The position numbers and the translations under genes were made by a program. Shown here piece by piece: positions 9,369 to 17,685 of a stretch of DNA of 55,071 nucleotides. How positions within the stretch are numbered: position 1 is the first letter of the stretch; each line of letters opens with the position of its first letter. The notes beneath the pieces were generated by a model. That model saw only the letters and a list, made by a program, of their open reading frames with translations. It was not told where the DNA came from and made no database searches. The DNA comes from an uncultured Bacteroides sp. (GTDB lineage: Bacteria > Bacteroidota > Bacteroidia > Bacteroidales > Bacteroidaceae): positions 1 to 55,071 of the forward strand of contig CAMTPH010000006.1 in the NCBI GenBank assembly GCA_947074345.1, read 5' to 3'.

Positions 9369-9688
9369 TCTATATTATATATAATTTCAACCAAATGTTT
9401 ATTTACAAATATTTAACATATATACATCTAAATTCAGATATAAAAGAGTGTTTATAATTCATACTTACCATTTGAAAATAACATACGGACGAAATTAAAA
9501 AAGAACAAGACCTTTTGTAGAATGGTCAGGACGAAATAGGTACTTCTAAAAGACTAGAAAAGGGTATAAATAAAAAATGAGAAGATAAACATGTGTTATT
9601 TCTCATTTCGTGGTTTATCAAAAATCTAATTCTTGATATATAATGCTAATATAATATTTATTTATAGAAATACCAAATCCAAATGAAA
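9369..9688. other. Convergent intergenic region
   Basis: This is an AT-rich gap between two convergent polysaccharide gene blocks. Apart from the hairpin at 9575-9608 I see no gene, RNA or repeat in it. Confidence 0.6.
9575..9608. terminator. Convergent hairpin terminator
   Basis: AAATGAGAA (9575-9583) pairs with TTCTCATTT (9600-9608) around a 16-base loop. The left side is preceded by A residues and the right side ends in T residues, so it could work in both directions between the GT14 gene and the minus-strand GT2 gene. Confidence 0.5.
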
Positions 9689-10690
9689 TTAAACCATATG
9701 GTAAATTATTGAATCTTTGTCTTTACTTCTTGACTTATACAAATAGAGTATCAATTTTAAATAGAGTGAAGGAGCCAATAGCACTAAAGGTATAAAGAGA
9801 TGATATTTCTTATAATTTGATTTAAAGATATATTTTACGATTAATCCACGAGCTTTTGATAACTCTTTTCGAAAGTTCTTTTTATCATCACTATTGAGAT
9901 AATCATACATCTTAAAATAGCTCCAATGCATAGAGAATAAACAATGATAAGATAGATAAGTAATTTCATCGGGACTAAGAATACCATTCTCGAGCATGGG
10001 CTCAGATAAATAAAGATATTCAAAGCCAGTACATGCTCTTTTTAATGAAACGGTATTCATTATAGATCCTTCTCGTTGAGGACGATAGTTATAGCCTACC
10101 ACATCAACATAAATTACATTGTCTGCAAATACCATCGTACGGAAGTTAAAATCATTATCTTCGTGCAACAATCCCTTTACAAAAACAATATTCTTATCGA
10201 TTAAGTATTTACGGTTATACCATAATCGCCAAACACTCCATAGAGGTCCTTTTTGTAGAAAGTCGAAACCACGCATTAATGCTTTGTCCTCTAATGGTGT
10301 ACCTATGACTACAGTATTGTTTTCGTAAAGATAATTTGACTTGAAAGCTATCACATCATATATCTTATTGCGATCAATACTAGATGCTATTTCTTGCATA
10401 GAGTTATCTACCAACCAATCATCACTATCAATAAACCAAATATATTCTCCTTTAGCATATTTCAAACCTGTATTACGCGCCACACTAACTCCTTGATTTT
10501 TTTGCGTATAGAGCGAGATAAACTCATATTTCTCAATTAAGTCGGCTATTTGACTGATGCTGTCATCAGGTGTACCATCATTCACTAGTATAATCTCATA
10601 ATCAAAATCTACCTTCTGTATGCAACTCAATACACACTGACGAATGTATTGCTCTGTGTTGTAAATAGGTATAATAATAGATAGGTACAT
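9689..10690 (-). CDS. GT2 family glycosyltransferase
   Basis: This 333-residue enzyme has a classic GT2 catalytic domain. It starts LSIIIPIYNTEQYIRQCV, then has YEIILVNDGTPDDS and the DxD motif in WFIDSDDW, near residues 88-91. The remaining C-terminal 200 residues, including WSVWRLWYNRKYL and LHEDNDFNFR, are usual for capsule and lipopolysaccharide transferases of Bacteroidetes. It faces the plus-strand block and lies downstream of the GT32 gene on the minus strand, with a 111-base gap. It likely adds an alpha- or beta-linked hexose to the same or a related glycan. Confidence 0.9.
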   Translation of the reverse strand: MYLSIIIPIYNTEQYIRQCVLSCIQKVDFDYEIILVNDGTPDDSISQIADLIEKYEFISLYTQKNQGVSVARNTGLKYAKGEYIWFIDSDDWLVDNSMQEIASSIDRNKIYDVIAFKSNYLYENNTVVIGTPLEDKALMRGFDFLQKGPLWSVWRLWYNRKYLIDKNIVFVKGLLHEDNDFNFRTMVFADNVIYVDVVGYNYRPQREGSIMNTVSLKRACTGFEYLYLSEPMLENGILSPDEITYLSYHCLFSMHWSYFKMYDYLNSDDKKNFRKELSKARGLIVKYIFKSNYKKYHLFIPLVLLAPSLYLKLILYLYKSRSKDKDSIIYHMV

Positions 10691-10801
10691 ATTATTATAG
10701 AGTTGTGTTTAAGTGTAAACAAGTATTTGTATATAATATTAATACTTTAATTTTTAATACGCAAGATAAAATTCATTTTTTATCATTGGAATATAAAAAA
10801 A

Positions 10802-11470
10802 CTAAACTCTAAATATATAAAGATATCGTATATATAAATTATATAAACGAGATGATGAAGTGGTAAGCCATGATCCGTAAAACTCATGTACGGCAACTGT
10901 TTTGTCAGTTATTACATATTCCATAGAGGGATATATTTTTGCACAAAAATACTCAATGCCATAAACTTCAACTGCTTCTTTATTCTCAAATAAATTATTG
11001 CGATTAAAAAAATCAGTAAGTATGTATGGGTTAGGCGTTAATAATAATCTACCTTTAGATGCAATGAAATGTTTACGTTGATAAGTAGTATAAAAAGAAT
11101 GAATCCACGGTGTAGCTTTCATCGCACCAATAACAGCAGTGGATAGCCTTGATGTAGCTTCTAAACCTATAAAAGATGAATGATGAAGATAAGAATCAAA
11201 AGGCTTTAAGGCTCGAACATCCGTATCCAAATAAATGCCACCTTCGGTCATCAGTGCATAGAGTCTAACAACATCACTTACATAGGCATATTTTTTCACC
11301 AAATAGGCCTCTTTGGTAAAAGTCATAGAGTTTAAATCGAAGTTATCCTCATTCCACTCCTTTATTTGATAATCAGGCATCACAATTTGCCAGTTTCGAA
11401 TATTGTTAATAACATCTTGTGGCTTTTTTTTACGCCCAAACCAACAATAATGAATTATTTTAGGTATCAT
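10802..11470 (-). CDS. GT32 family (OCH1-like) glycosyltransferase
   Basis: This 222-residue protein belongs to the DXD-containing sugar transferases related to yeast Och1. It begins MIPKIIHYCWFGRKKKP, the standard GT32 start. The core YAYVSDVVRLYALMTEGGIY leads to the DxD motif LDTDV at residues 82-84. The later AVIGAMKATPW segment also fits bacterial capsule members. The family transfers mannose, galactose or related sugars. It lies 33 bases downstream of the HAD phosphatase gene, so the two probably share a transcript with the following GT2 gene. Confidence 0.9.
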   Translation of the reverse strand: MIPKIIHYCWFGRKKKPQDVINNIRNWQIVMPDYQIKEWNEDNFDLNSMTFTKEAYLVKKYAYVSDVVRLYALMTEGGIYLDTDVRALKPFDSYLHHSSFIGLEATSRLSTAVIGAMKATPWIHSFYTTYQRKHFIASKGRLLLTPNPYILTDFFNRNNLFENKEAVEVYGIEYFCAKIYPSMEYVITDKTVAVHEFYGSWLTTSSSRLYNLYIRYLYIFRV

Positions 11471-11503
11471 AATTTCGTATCATACATTGTAAATAACTAG
11501 TAT

Positions 11504-11935
11504 TTAAAAATTAAATAGACGTCTAAAGATGCCCTCATCTTCTTTTACTTCATTAATAATCTTCTCTCCAAGAATGACCTCTTCATATGTCTGTTTGAAG
11601 TGTACCATATTATATATGGTGTCCCAACTGGGCAATCCACCAAGATTGCGGTCATCAATAAAAATATCGGCCTGTAACTTACGGCTATAATTGGGTGAAA
11701 CTCCTACCACTTCATCAGGGTGATTGCTATTGATAGCATAAAACTCTAGTCCATTATTACGACAATAATCTACTGCTTGTTGTAGATATTCATCTTCGCG
11801 AACTGTCCATAATATCAATACATGACATTCTTGTTGAAGCTTCTTTAATGTTTCTATAGCACCAGGAATGGGTGGGCCAATACGAGGAAATCGATGTTTT
11901 ACTATTGTTCCATCAAAGTCTACAGCAATTATCAT
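11504..11935 (-). CDS. Small HAD-superfamily hydrolase (BT_0820-like)
   Basis: This 143-residue protein is a compact HAD phosphatase without a cap domain. Motif I is DFDGT, with the nucleophile Asp6 and acid/base Asp8. A threonine follows in LWTVRE and the acidic motif is IFIDDRNLGG. It matches the Bacteroides protein BT_0820 type, whose physiological substrate is not settled. It begins the minus-strand run that continues into the GT32 and GT2 genes, so a sugar phosphate or nucleotide sugar precursor is a reasonable but unproven substrate. Confidence 0.85.
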   Translation of the reverse strand: MIIAVDFDGTIVKHRFPRIGPPIPGAIETLKKLQQECHVLILWTVREDEYLQQAVDYCRNNGLEFYAINSNHPDEVVGVSPNYSRKLQADIFIDDRNLGGLPSWDTIYNMVHFKQTYEEVILGEKIINEVKEDEGIFRRLFNF

Positions 11936-12023
11936 AGTAATACAAATTAGATTTATATCCGTAAATATAAAGAAAATATTATTTAAACATAATAACTAAC
12001 TGTGTTCTTTTACTTTATAAACG

Positions 12024-12111
12024 ACACATTTATGCACACATGCCACGATAACTGTTAACTATTATCGTGGTAAGTATATACATTTAATGTGATAACTGTT
12101 AACAGTTATCG
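12024..12111. repeat. Paired GTTAAC-centred 22-bp palindromes in 22-bp register
   Basis: Two 22-bp palindromes start at 12046 and 12090, exactly 44 bp apart. Both have arms of the CGATAA/TTATCG kind around a GTTAAC centre; the first is further flanked by CCA and TGG. The 22 bases between them begin TGGTAA and contain TACATT, features shared with the copies near 28467 and 36745. The 22 bases before the first palindrome resemble the middle unit in reverse complement. The locus lies between the HAD gene and the 3' end of the radical SAM gene. Confidence 0.85.
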
Positions 12112-12127
12112 GATGGAATATAAATGG

Positions 12128-12901
12128 TTAATAGGATGCCGATGCAGGAATACCAAGTTCTTTGAGTTGTTCTACAATATTATCCAACTCCTCTTTGGTT
12201 GCTTTTTGTAAGTCTTCGCCTGGTGTTTCGCGGTCGATGGTGTAAATCATTACTTGTTTGGGTTGAATGTACTTAACAGCTTCGAGCCAAGGAGTAACAA
12301 ACTCGGGAGAAGTATTGCTTACATCTTTTCCTTCGAAAGTGCCATGCATAAACATGGTTTGCACAATGCAGTGGCCTTTGAATAGCTTCATCAATTCTAC
12401 AACGCTGCGTACATCGTACTTGCTGGTAGGTCGATCTACAGTTTCAATATAATCTTGATTGACTGTATCGAGCTTCACAATGTTATTGTCTACCTTGTAA
12501 AGTGCATCGAATACTTTTGGGCGATTGAGCAATGTGCCGTTGGTCAGAACACTTACCTTTGCGTTGGGAAAGAACTCATCGCGCAGATTGAGTGTATCGT
12601 CAATGATTTCTGCAAAGTGAGGATGTGCAGTTGGTTCTCCATTGCCGGCAAAGGTCAATACATCAGGAGCAGGACCGTTTATCTTCATCTCTTCTAACTT
12701 TGCTCGCAATGCATTCTTTACCTCTTCGCGTGTAGGAAGTTTTTGCTTTGCAATGCGATCTTTATTGAATCCGCATTCGCAATAAACACAATCGAACGAA
12801 CAAAACTTGCCATCGGCTGGCAATAGATTGATACCCAAAGACACACCCAAACGACGTGAATGTACCGGGCCAAATATAGGAGATGGATAAATAACAGTCA
12901 T
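12128..12901 (-). CDS. Radical SAM protein (COG0731-like)
   Basis: This protein of 257 residues is a radical S-adenosylmethionine enzyme. The cluster-binding CxxxCxxC motif is CSFDCVYC, with Cys34, Cys38 and Cys41. It is preceded by GPVHSRRLGVSLGINLLP, a signature of the COG0731 branch related to tRNA-wybutosine Fe-S oxidoreductases. The glycine-rich FAGNGEPTAHP is the SAM-binding GGE-like motif. The reaction of the bacterial members is not established. A TTG at 12940 would overlap the upstream stop, but the ATG at 12901 fits family alignments better. It lies 35 bases downstream of the HHH/barrel gene, suggesting a shared transcript. Confidence 0.85.
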   Translation of the reverse strand: MTVIYPSPIFGPVHSRRLGVSLGINLLPADGKFCSFDCVYCECGFNKDRIAKQKLPTREEVKNALRAKLEEMKINGPAPDVLTFAGNGEPTAHPHFAEIIDDTLNLRDEFFPNAKVSVLTNGTLLNRPKVFDALYKVDNNIVKLDTVNQDYIETVDRPTSKYDVRSVVELMKLFKGHCIVQTMFMHGTFEGKDVSNTSPEFVTPWLEAVKYIQPKQVMIYTIDRETPGEDLQKATKEELDNIVEQLKELGIPASASY

Positions 12902-12936
12902 AACACTAGTTCTATTAAAATCAATACAAATATATA

Positions 12937-14967
12937 TCAAAACTTCACACGCAACAGCATTTGTACATCGCCTTTTTTGTTGCCGGTTATTAAGTCGGGA
13001 CCAGTACCAATGGTTTCTCTATCGAGATAGATGGTTTGTCCGAACTTTATCATACACATCCAATGGCGATTGAGATCGTAGCGTGCATATACCGACCAAC
13101 GAAAGCCATTGCCTTGATATGAGGGTGTATAAAAAGCATACAACATCTGTCGCTCGGTGATAAAGATTCTCGAATCGTAGTTATCAGTATCGAAATAGCT
13201 GCCCTGTAATTGCATTTTCAACGGAAACAAAGGGAGATTATAGCCTACTGATTGAGTCAAATGAAAACCTTTGCTGAGACCGGTGGTTTGAAACGAAAAG
13301 AGATTCAAGTCGGCGGTTGTACGAAATGTAAACAGTTGATTGGGGTTATAGTTCAACCGATAACGGAAACGATGTTGATAAGTAGGGTGGATTTCTTGTC
13401 CTTGTGTGCCCGATACATCGCGCTCTTTACGTTTGAAGCGATAGTTCAACTCCATATTATAGGTTTTGCGCGGATTGTAGTTGGCTCGCAACATTACATC
13501 AACTCCTTGTGATGGATTACTGATACGGTATCGCCACCATGGAAACGAAAATAGATCGGCACTGGCAAAGAAGTTCCAATATTTAATAGGCGAACATTGT
13601 GCAGCCACGTACCAACCGTTTTCGTTTTGCACACCACTTCCTTCTGAAAAGGAGCGAGCAAACATCGCCCAATAATCGTGTGCATAGTAACGATGAACTA
13701 ACATCACGCGATAGTTTTGAGAGAAATCATAATGAAGTTGATTAATGGTTGCCATTCCTTTAGTGCCTTTGGCAACTTCGCCCGAAAGAAAGAAGTTATG
13801 ATAACGCCAAGCATAGTTCATACCCACATTATAGAACTTATTACCCTGTAAATTGTATTGTTGATAACCCGTTAACATCGGTTGATAACTCCTGTTCATA
13901 ACGTAGTAAATACCTGTAAATCCGAATCTTAGTTGTCGGAAACCACCACTTATATTTCCTCCCATTAATTGTAATGAAGCGGCATTGCGTTTCATTGATT
14001 CTTTGTCTGTTCGGTGCAATCCGGTTTTGTAGATAGAGGTCAACTCGCCAAGCTCATTGATTGTACCATCTAAATTGCGATGTGAGTAGAAACCGGTTAG
14101 TGTCCATAGTTTATGCAAAGAGAAGGTTGCAGCTACTCCTCGGAAGTAATTATACTCATCTGTTGAAGAATGTTTACGAATTCCTTGTTTATTATTGAGC
14201 GATGTAGCTAGATAACCGCTCTTACCTACAGTGAATCCGGAGTTCATCACCAGTCCTTGACCAAAGTTCAGTTGATAGTTGCCAACTGCTAGAGTTTTCA
14301 ACAGGCCGATGTTTTGTATTAACAGGTACATAGAATAGTAATCGTATCCCTTTTTATTGTGCAACGCACCAAACGGTTCACCTGCATCTTTTTCGCCTAC
14401 AAGCCCTAAATAAAGCTTATCTGAGCAACTAAAAGAGTAACGCACAGAGTTATAAATAGGTGGACCAAGATATCTATCCTCATAGCCTTTGCGACGATAG
14501 AGTGGTATATCAAGTCGAGTTATTAACTCATTTCGGTTAGTTTTCAACAACTCTTTTAACCGAAGTGGTGCAGAGTTATTAACAGGTTGTACACAGACAA
14601 ATGGAGTAAGAATATCGATGGTTTGACGGTCCATATCTTTCACTAACATCAATTCGGAAAGGGTTTTCATCTCGCCATGAATATAAATATAAGCCAATAT
14701 ATTTTCAATCTGAATATGTGACAAAAACGGGAAGCTTTCTAACTCTTCTTTAGTTGCTGAATTAAGATTAATAGGATTCTCTTTTTGTTGATAAAGATCT
14801 ATAAGTAGATTGCTCCAATCAATATCCTCATCATCGTAGTTATTAACAGCTATGTTTTCTAAAATATCTTCTACAGATGTTGTGAGAGGTGTTTGTGCGT
14901 TATTAACTGAAGTTATTAACAAGAGGTTAATAACGACAAATAGTCGCATCAGTATTGTGTTTGTCAT
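12937..14967 (-). CDS. Helix-hairpin-helix domain outer-membrane barrel protein
   Basis: This 676-residue exported protein has a signal peptide ending near SVNNAQ. After it come two helix-hairpin-helix segments of the ComEA type (PINLNSATKEELESFPFLS, then GEMKTLSELMLVKDMD), at about residues 55-120. The remaining 500 residues are rich in alternating aromatic and polar residues and end in MLLRVKF with a terminal phenylalanine, as in outer-membrane beta-barrels. Such HHH-barrel proteins are frequent in Bacteroidetes; their role is unknown, and DNA handling at the surface is only a guess from the HHH motif. A second start at the internal MRLFVVIN is possible. Confidence 0.8.
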   Translation of the reverse strand: MTNTILMRLFVVINLLLITSVNNAQTPLTTSVEDILENIAVNNYDDEDIDWSNLLIDLYQQKENPINLNSATKEELESFPFLSHIQIENILAYIYIHGEMKTLSELMLVKDMDRQTIDILTPFVCVQPVNNSAPLRLKELLKTNRNELITRLDIPLYRRKGYEDRYLGPPIYNSVRYSFSCSDKLYLGLVGEKDAGEPFGALHNKKGYDYYSMYLLIQNIGLLKTLAVGNYQLNFGQGLVMNSGFTVGKSGYLATSLNNKQGIRKHSSTDEYNYFRGVAATFSLHKLWTLTGFYSHRNLDGTINELGELTSIYKTGLHRTDKESMKRNAASLQLMGGNISGGFRQLRFGFTGIYYVMNRSYQPMLTGYQQYNLQGNKFYNVGMNYAWRYHNFFLSGEVAKGTKGMATINQLHYDFSQNYRVMLVHRYYAHDYWAMFARSFSEGSGVQNENGWYVAAQCSPIKYWNFFASADLFSFPWWRYRISNPSQGVDVMLRANYNPRKTYNMELNYRFKRKERDVSGTQGQEIHPTYQHRFRYRLNYNPNQLFTFRTTADLNLFSFQTTGLSKGFHLTQSVGYNLPLFPLKMQLQGSYFDTDNYDSRIFITERQMLYAFYTPSYQGNGFRWSVYARYDLNRHWMCMIKFGQTIYLDRETIGTGPDLITGNKKGDVQMLLRVKF

Positions 14968-15063
14968 AGAGTTTTATCGATTAAGGAGGCCGAATATACT
15001 TTAAATAGGTTAATCATCAAAGGTTTAGGTAGATTATATGAAATATCTGTTTATTTTTGTGAT

Positions 15064-15666
15064 ATGAATCGATGGAGATATATAGGATTTACTATGTTGT
15101 GTTGCACCGCATTAAGTCAATATAGTAATGCACAAGAGCGAAAGATAGCTGATAGTTATCTAGTTCCGCTGTGTATCTATAAGGGCGATACTATACCCAT
15201 CGTGAAGTTGCCTACTATTTATGTGTTTAAACCATTGGCTTTCAAGAACAATAAGGAGCGCGATGCTTACTATCGCATGGTACGCAATGTGAAGAAGGTT
15301 TATCCTATCTCGAAAGAGATTAACCAGATTGTGCTCGAAACCTATGAGTATTTGCAAACACTACCCAATGAGAAAGCTCGAAAAAGACATATTAAAGTGG
15401 TTGAAAAGGGACTGAAAGATCAATATACACCGCAGATGAAGAAGCTGACTTTTGCACAGGGTAAATTGTTGATAAAGTTGGTTGATAGACAAAGCAATCA
15501 ATCATCTTATGAGTTAGTAAGGGCTTTTATGGGACCATTAAAAGCTGGTCTATATCAGACATTTGCATCACTATTTGGGGCAAGCCTTAAAAAAGAATAT
15601 GATCCATCCGGTGAAGATCAACTTACCGAACGAATCATACTATTATACGAGAATGGACAGTTATGA
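15064..15666 (+). CDS. DUF4294 family exported protein
   Basis: This 200-residue protein matches the DUF4294 family of Bacteroidetes. A signal peptide ends near YSNAQE. The mature part has VKLPTIYVFKPLAFKNNKERDAYYRMVRNVKKVYPISKE-type sequence near residues 55-95, the family core, followed by charged helices. It is probably periplasmic. Function is unknown. It is transcribed divergently from the HHH/barrel gene and converges with the RNA methyltransferase gene 10 bases past its stop. Confidence 0.85.
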   Translation: MNRWRYIGFTMLCCTALSQYSNAQERKIADSYLVPLCIYKGDTIPIVKLPTIYVFKPLAFKNNKERDAYYRMVRNVKKVYPISKEINQIVLETYEYLQTLPNEKARKRHIKVVEKGLKDQYTPQMKKLTFAQGKLLIKLVDRQSNQSSYELVRAFMGPLKAGLYQTFASLFGASLKKEYDPSGEDQLTERIILLYENGQL

Positions 15667-15676
15667 ACAATAGTTA

Positions 15677-16210
15677 TTAACCGCCATGTAACTGTTTAAA
15701 CAAGTCCCATATCACAATGCCAGCCGTAACCGATACGTTCAATGAATGCTTGGTTCCGTATTGTGGTATTTCAATACAACCATCCGAATGATCTATTACC
15801 TCTTGTTGAACACCCTTCACTTCGTTTCCTAACACAACAGCATACTTCTTATTCTTGTCAAGTGTCAGTGTATCAAGCATTATACTTCCTTCGCATTGCT
15901 CGATAGAGTATACAGTATAACCTTCTTCTTTGAGGTTATCAACAGTTTGAACAGCGTTATCAACATATACCCAATCGACTGTATTCTCTGCTCCAAGGGC
16001 TGTTTTGTGTATCTCAGCATGGGGTGGAGTGGCTGTAATACCACATAGATAGATACATTCCACACGAAAAGCATCGGAAGTACGGAATACAGATCCTATA
16101 TTGTGTAAACTACGAATATCATCAAGAACTACAATCAAAGGAAGCTTGTCCGATGACTTGAATTCTTCGACTGTCATTCTGTTTAATTCGTTGATTTTGA
16201 ACTTTCTCAT
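15677..16210 (-). CDS. SpoU/TrmH family RNA 2'-O-methyltransferase
   Basis: This 177-residue SPOUT enzyme has the three knotted-fold motifs in order: NIGSVFRTSDAF near residue 36, AVVLGNEVKGV near residue 124, and IPQYGTKHSLNVSVTAGI near residue 150. It should methylate a ribose hydroxyl in tRNA or rRNA using SAM. It has no N-terminal substrate-binding domain, so it is close in size to TrmL-type tRNA enzymes, but the target is not certain. A TACCTTTG -7 element lies 33 bases upstream. Confidence 0.88.
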   Translation of the reverse strand: MRKFKINELNRMTVEEFKSSDKLPLIVVLDDIRSLHNIGSVFRTSDAFRVECIYLCGITATPPHAEIHKTALGAENTVDWVYVDNAVQTVDNLKEEGYTVYSIEQCEGSIMLDTLTLDKNKKYAVVLGNEVKGVQQEVIDHSDGCIEIPQYGTKHSLNVSVTAGIVIWDLFKQLHGG

Positions 16211-16242
16211 CGTTTATATTGTTATAATATATATTGGTTTGG

Positions 16243-16250
16243 CAAAGGTA
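16243..16250 (-). promoter_or_regulatory. Candidate -7 box for the RNA methyltransferase gene
   Basis: On the minus strand the sequence reads TACCTTTG, matching TAnnTTTG. No TTTG-like -33 element is found at 19-21 bases, so support is partial. Confidence 0.4.
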
Positions 16251-16458
16251 GCGTTTTACTGTTAATATGGTTGTTAAGAACCGTTGAAAACTTGTGAATA
16301 ACCTACCAAAAGATTTTTATAAATAGTTCTTGCATTATTCATTTCTAATGGTATATGCAGAATAGCAATGAACAATACAAATTTTAAATGCCTAAGTTTC
16401 TACACAGTATTGAACATATTTTTCAGCACTTTTCCACCAATTTCTTCTTTAAACTTTT

Positions 16459-16490
16459 TAACTTTGCCCGTTATTAACACTTTGTTAATA
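16459..16490 (+). promoter_or_regulatory. Candidate nadA -7 box with adjoining palindrome
   Basis: TAACTTTG (16459-16466) fits the Bacteroidetes -7 consensus, though no good -33 element is seen. A 7-bp inverted repeat, TATTAAC-N5-GTTAATA (16472-16490), lies at the expected start of transcription and could be an operator. The leader would be about 200 bases. Confidence 0.4.
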
Positions 16491-16679
16491 GAGTATGGTA
16501 TATGGCTTATTATCAATAAATAACCCGATTGATAACAGTTTATAACGTTGGGATAACTATGCTAAGAATATTAATAACTTCTTATGCAAGAAATTTAATA
16601 CTTAATTTCCAACAGTATTAACCGACTATAATTACCATCATATATTTATTTTTTAAAAAGAGAAAGAAATAAGATTATT

Positions 16680-17618
16680 ATGAATGAACTCATAAAAGCT
16701 ATTGATAAGCTTAAAAAGGAGAAGAACGCAGTAATACTGGCACACTACTACACCGAAGGTGAAATACAAGATATAGCCGACTTTGTTGGCGACAGTTTGG
16801 CACTTGCTCAATGGGCAGCTAAAACTGATGCGGATGTGATTGTAATGTGTGGCGTTCACTTCATGGGCGAAACTACAAAGATTATCTGTCCCAACAAAAA
16901 AGTACTGGTTCCAGATATGAACGCAGGTTGTTCATTGGCTGATAGCTGTCCTGCTGATAAGTTTGCTGCTTTTGTTTCAGAACATCCCGACCACACAGTT
17001 ATTTCGTACGTCAACACAACGGCTGCTGTCAAAGCGGTGACTGATGTGGTGGTGACATCAACCAATGCTCGACAAATCGTAGAGAGCTTTCCTGCTGATG
17101 AAAAGATCATCTTTGGTCCCGATCGTAACTTGGGCAATTACATCAACTCTGTTACCAATCGCAATATGTTGCTTTGGGATGGAGCTTGTCATGTACACGA
17201 ACAGTTTTCGGTTGAAAAGATTGTTGAATTAAAAAAGAATCACCCTTCTGCATTGGTGTTGGCTCATCCTGAATGTAAGAATACAGTTCTTGCACTGGCC
17301 GATGTTGTTGGTTCGACTGCTGCTTTATTGAAAGCGGCTATCAATAGCGATCAAAAAGAGTTTATTGTTGCTACCGAATCGGGTATATTGCATGAGATGC
17401 AGAAACAATGTCCCGAAAAGACCTTTATCCCTGCTCCTCCCAACGATAGTACTTGTGCTTGCAATGAGTGTAGCTTTATGCGATTGAATACGTTAGAGAA
17501 GCTCTATAACTGCTTAAACGATGAGACACCTGAAATATTAGTGGATAAAGAAGTAGCTGATAAAGCCATCAAATCAATTAAGCGAATGCTTGATATCTCT
17601 GCTCAATTGGGTTTATAA
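16680..17618 (+). CDS. nadA: Quinolinate synthase A
   Basis: NadA condenses iminoaspartate with dihydroxyacetone phosphate to make quinolinate in de novo NAD synthesis; it is a cytosolic [4Fe-4S] enzyme. The 312-residue length is typical of the short form. The three cluster cysteines expected by homology are Cys84 (NAGCSLAD), Cys170 (DGACHVHE) and Cys264 (CNECSFMRLN). The early ILAHYYTEGEIQDIADFVGD is a strong family signature. NadB and NadC are not in the window. It is monocistronic, with a long structured leader and a hairpin terminator just past its stop. Confidence 0.97.
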   Translation: MNELIKAIDKLKKEKNAVILAHYYTEGEIQDIADFVGDSLALAQWAAKTDADVIVMCGVHFMGETTKIICPNKKVLVPDMNAGCSLADSCPADKFAAFVSEHPDHTVISYVNTTAAVKAVTDVVVTSTNARQIVESFPADEKIIFGPDRNLGNYINSVTNRNMLLWDGACHVHEQFSVEKIVELKKNHPSALVLAHPECKNTVLALADVVGSTAALLKAAINSDQKEFIVATESGILHEMQKQCPEKTFIPAPPNDSTCACNECSFMRLNTLEKLYNCLNDETPEILVDKEVADKAIKSIKRMLDISAQLGL

Positions 17619-17641
17619 ACAAAGTTATTGACGATATATAA

Positions 17642-17685
17642 CAAAAGGCTAACGATTCTATTACGAATGGTTAGCCTTTGTTTTT
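17642..17685. terminator. Bidirectional terminator after nadA
   Basis: AAAGGCTAAC (17644-17653) pairs with GTTAGCCTTT (17670-17679), with an inner ATTC/GAAT pairing, and is followed by GTTTTT on the plus strand and TTTTGTT on the minus strand. The stop codon of the convergent acyltransferase gene lies inside the hairpin. Confidence 0.8.

Larger units (their letters stand above)
16211..16679. other. Intergenic region between divergent methyltransferase and nadA genes
   Basis: This 469-base AT-rich gap has no gene. It holds a TACCTTTG -7 box (16243-16250, minus) for the methyltransferase, a TAACTTTG -7 box (16459-16466, plus) for nadA, and two inverted repeats in the presumed nadA leader: TATTAAC/GTTAATA at 16472-16490 and TTATCAA/TTGATAA at 16510-16535. 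Many TTAATAAC-like words recur. Confidence 0.6.

Noticed and set aside
14984-14990. AAGGAGG on the plus strand before the DUF4294 gene, resembling a ribosome binding site
   Set aside because: It is more than 70 bases from the start codon at 15064, and this phylum does not depend on such sites.
15052-15059. TATTTTTG as a promoter of the DUF4294 gene
   Set aside because: It is only 4 bases before the start codon and has no -33 partner, so transcription would start inside the gene.
16211-16679. Possible replication origin, because of AT-richness and words resembling DnaA boxes
   Set aside because: No run of good DnaA boxes is present (best match has a mismatch in TGTGAATAA) and no dnaA or dnaN gene is nearby.
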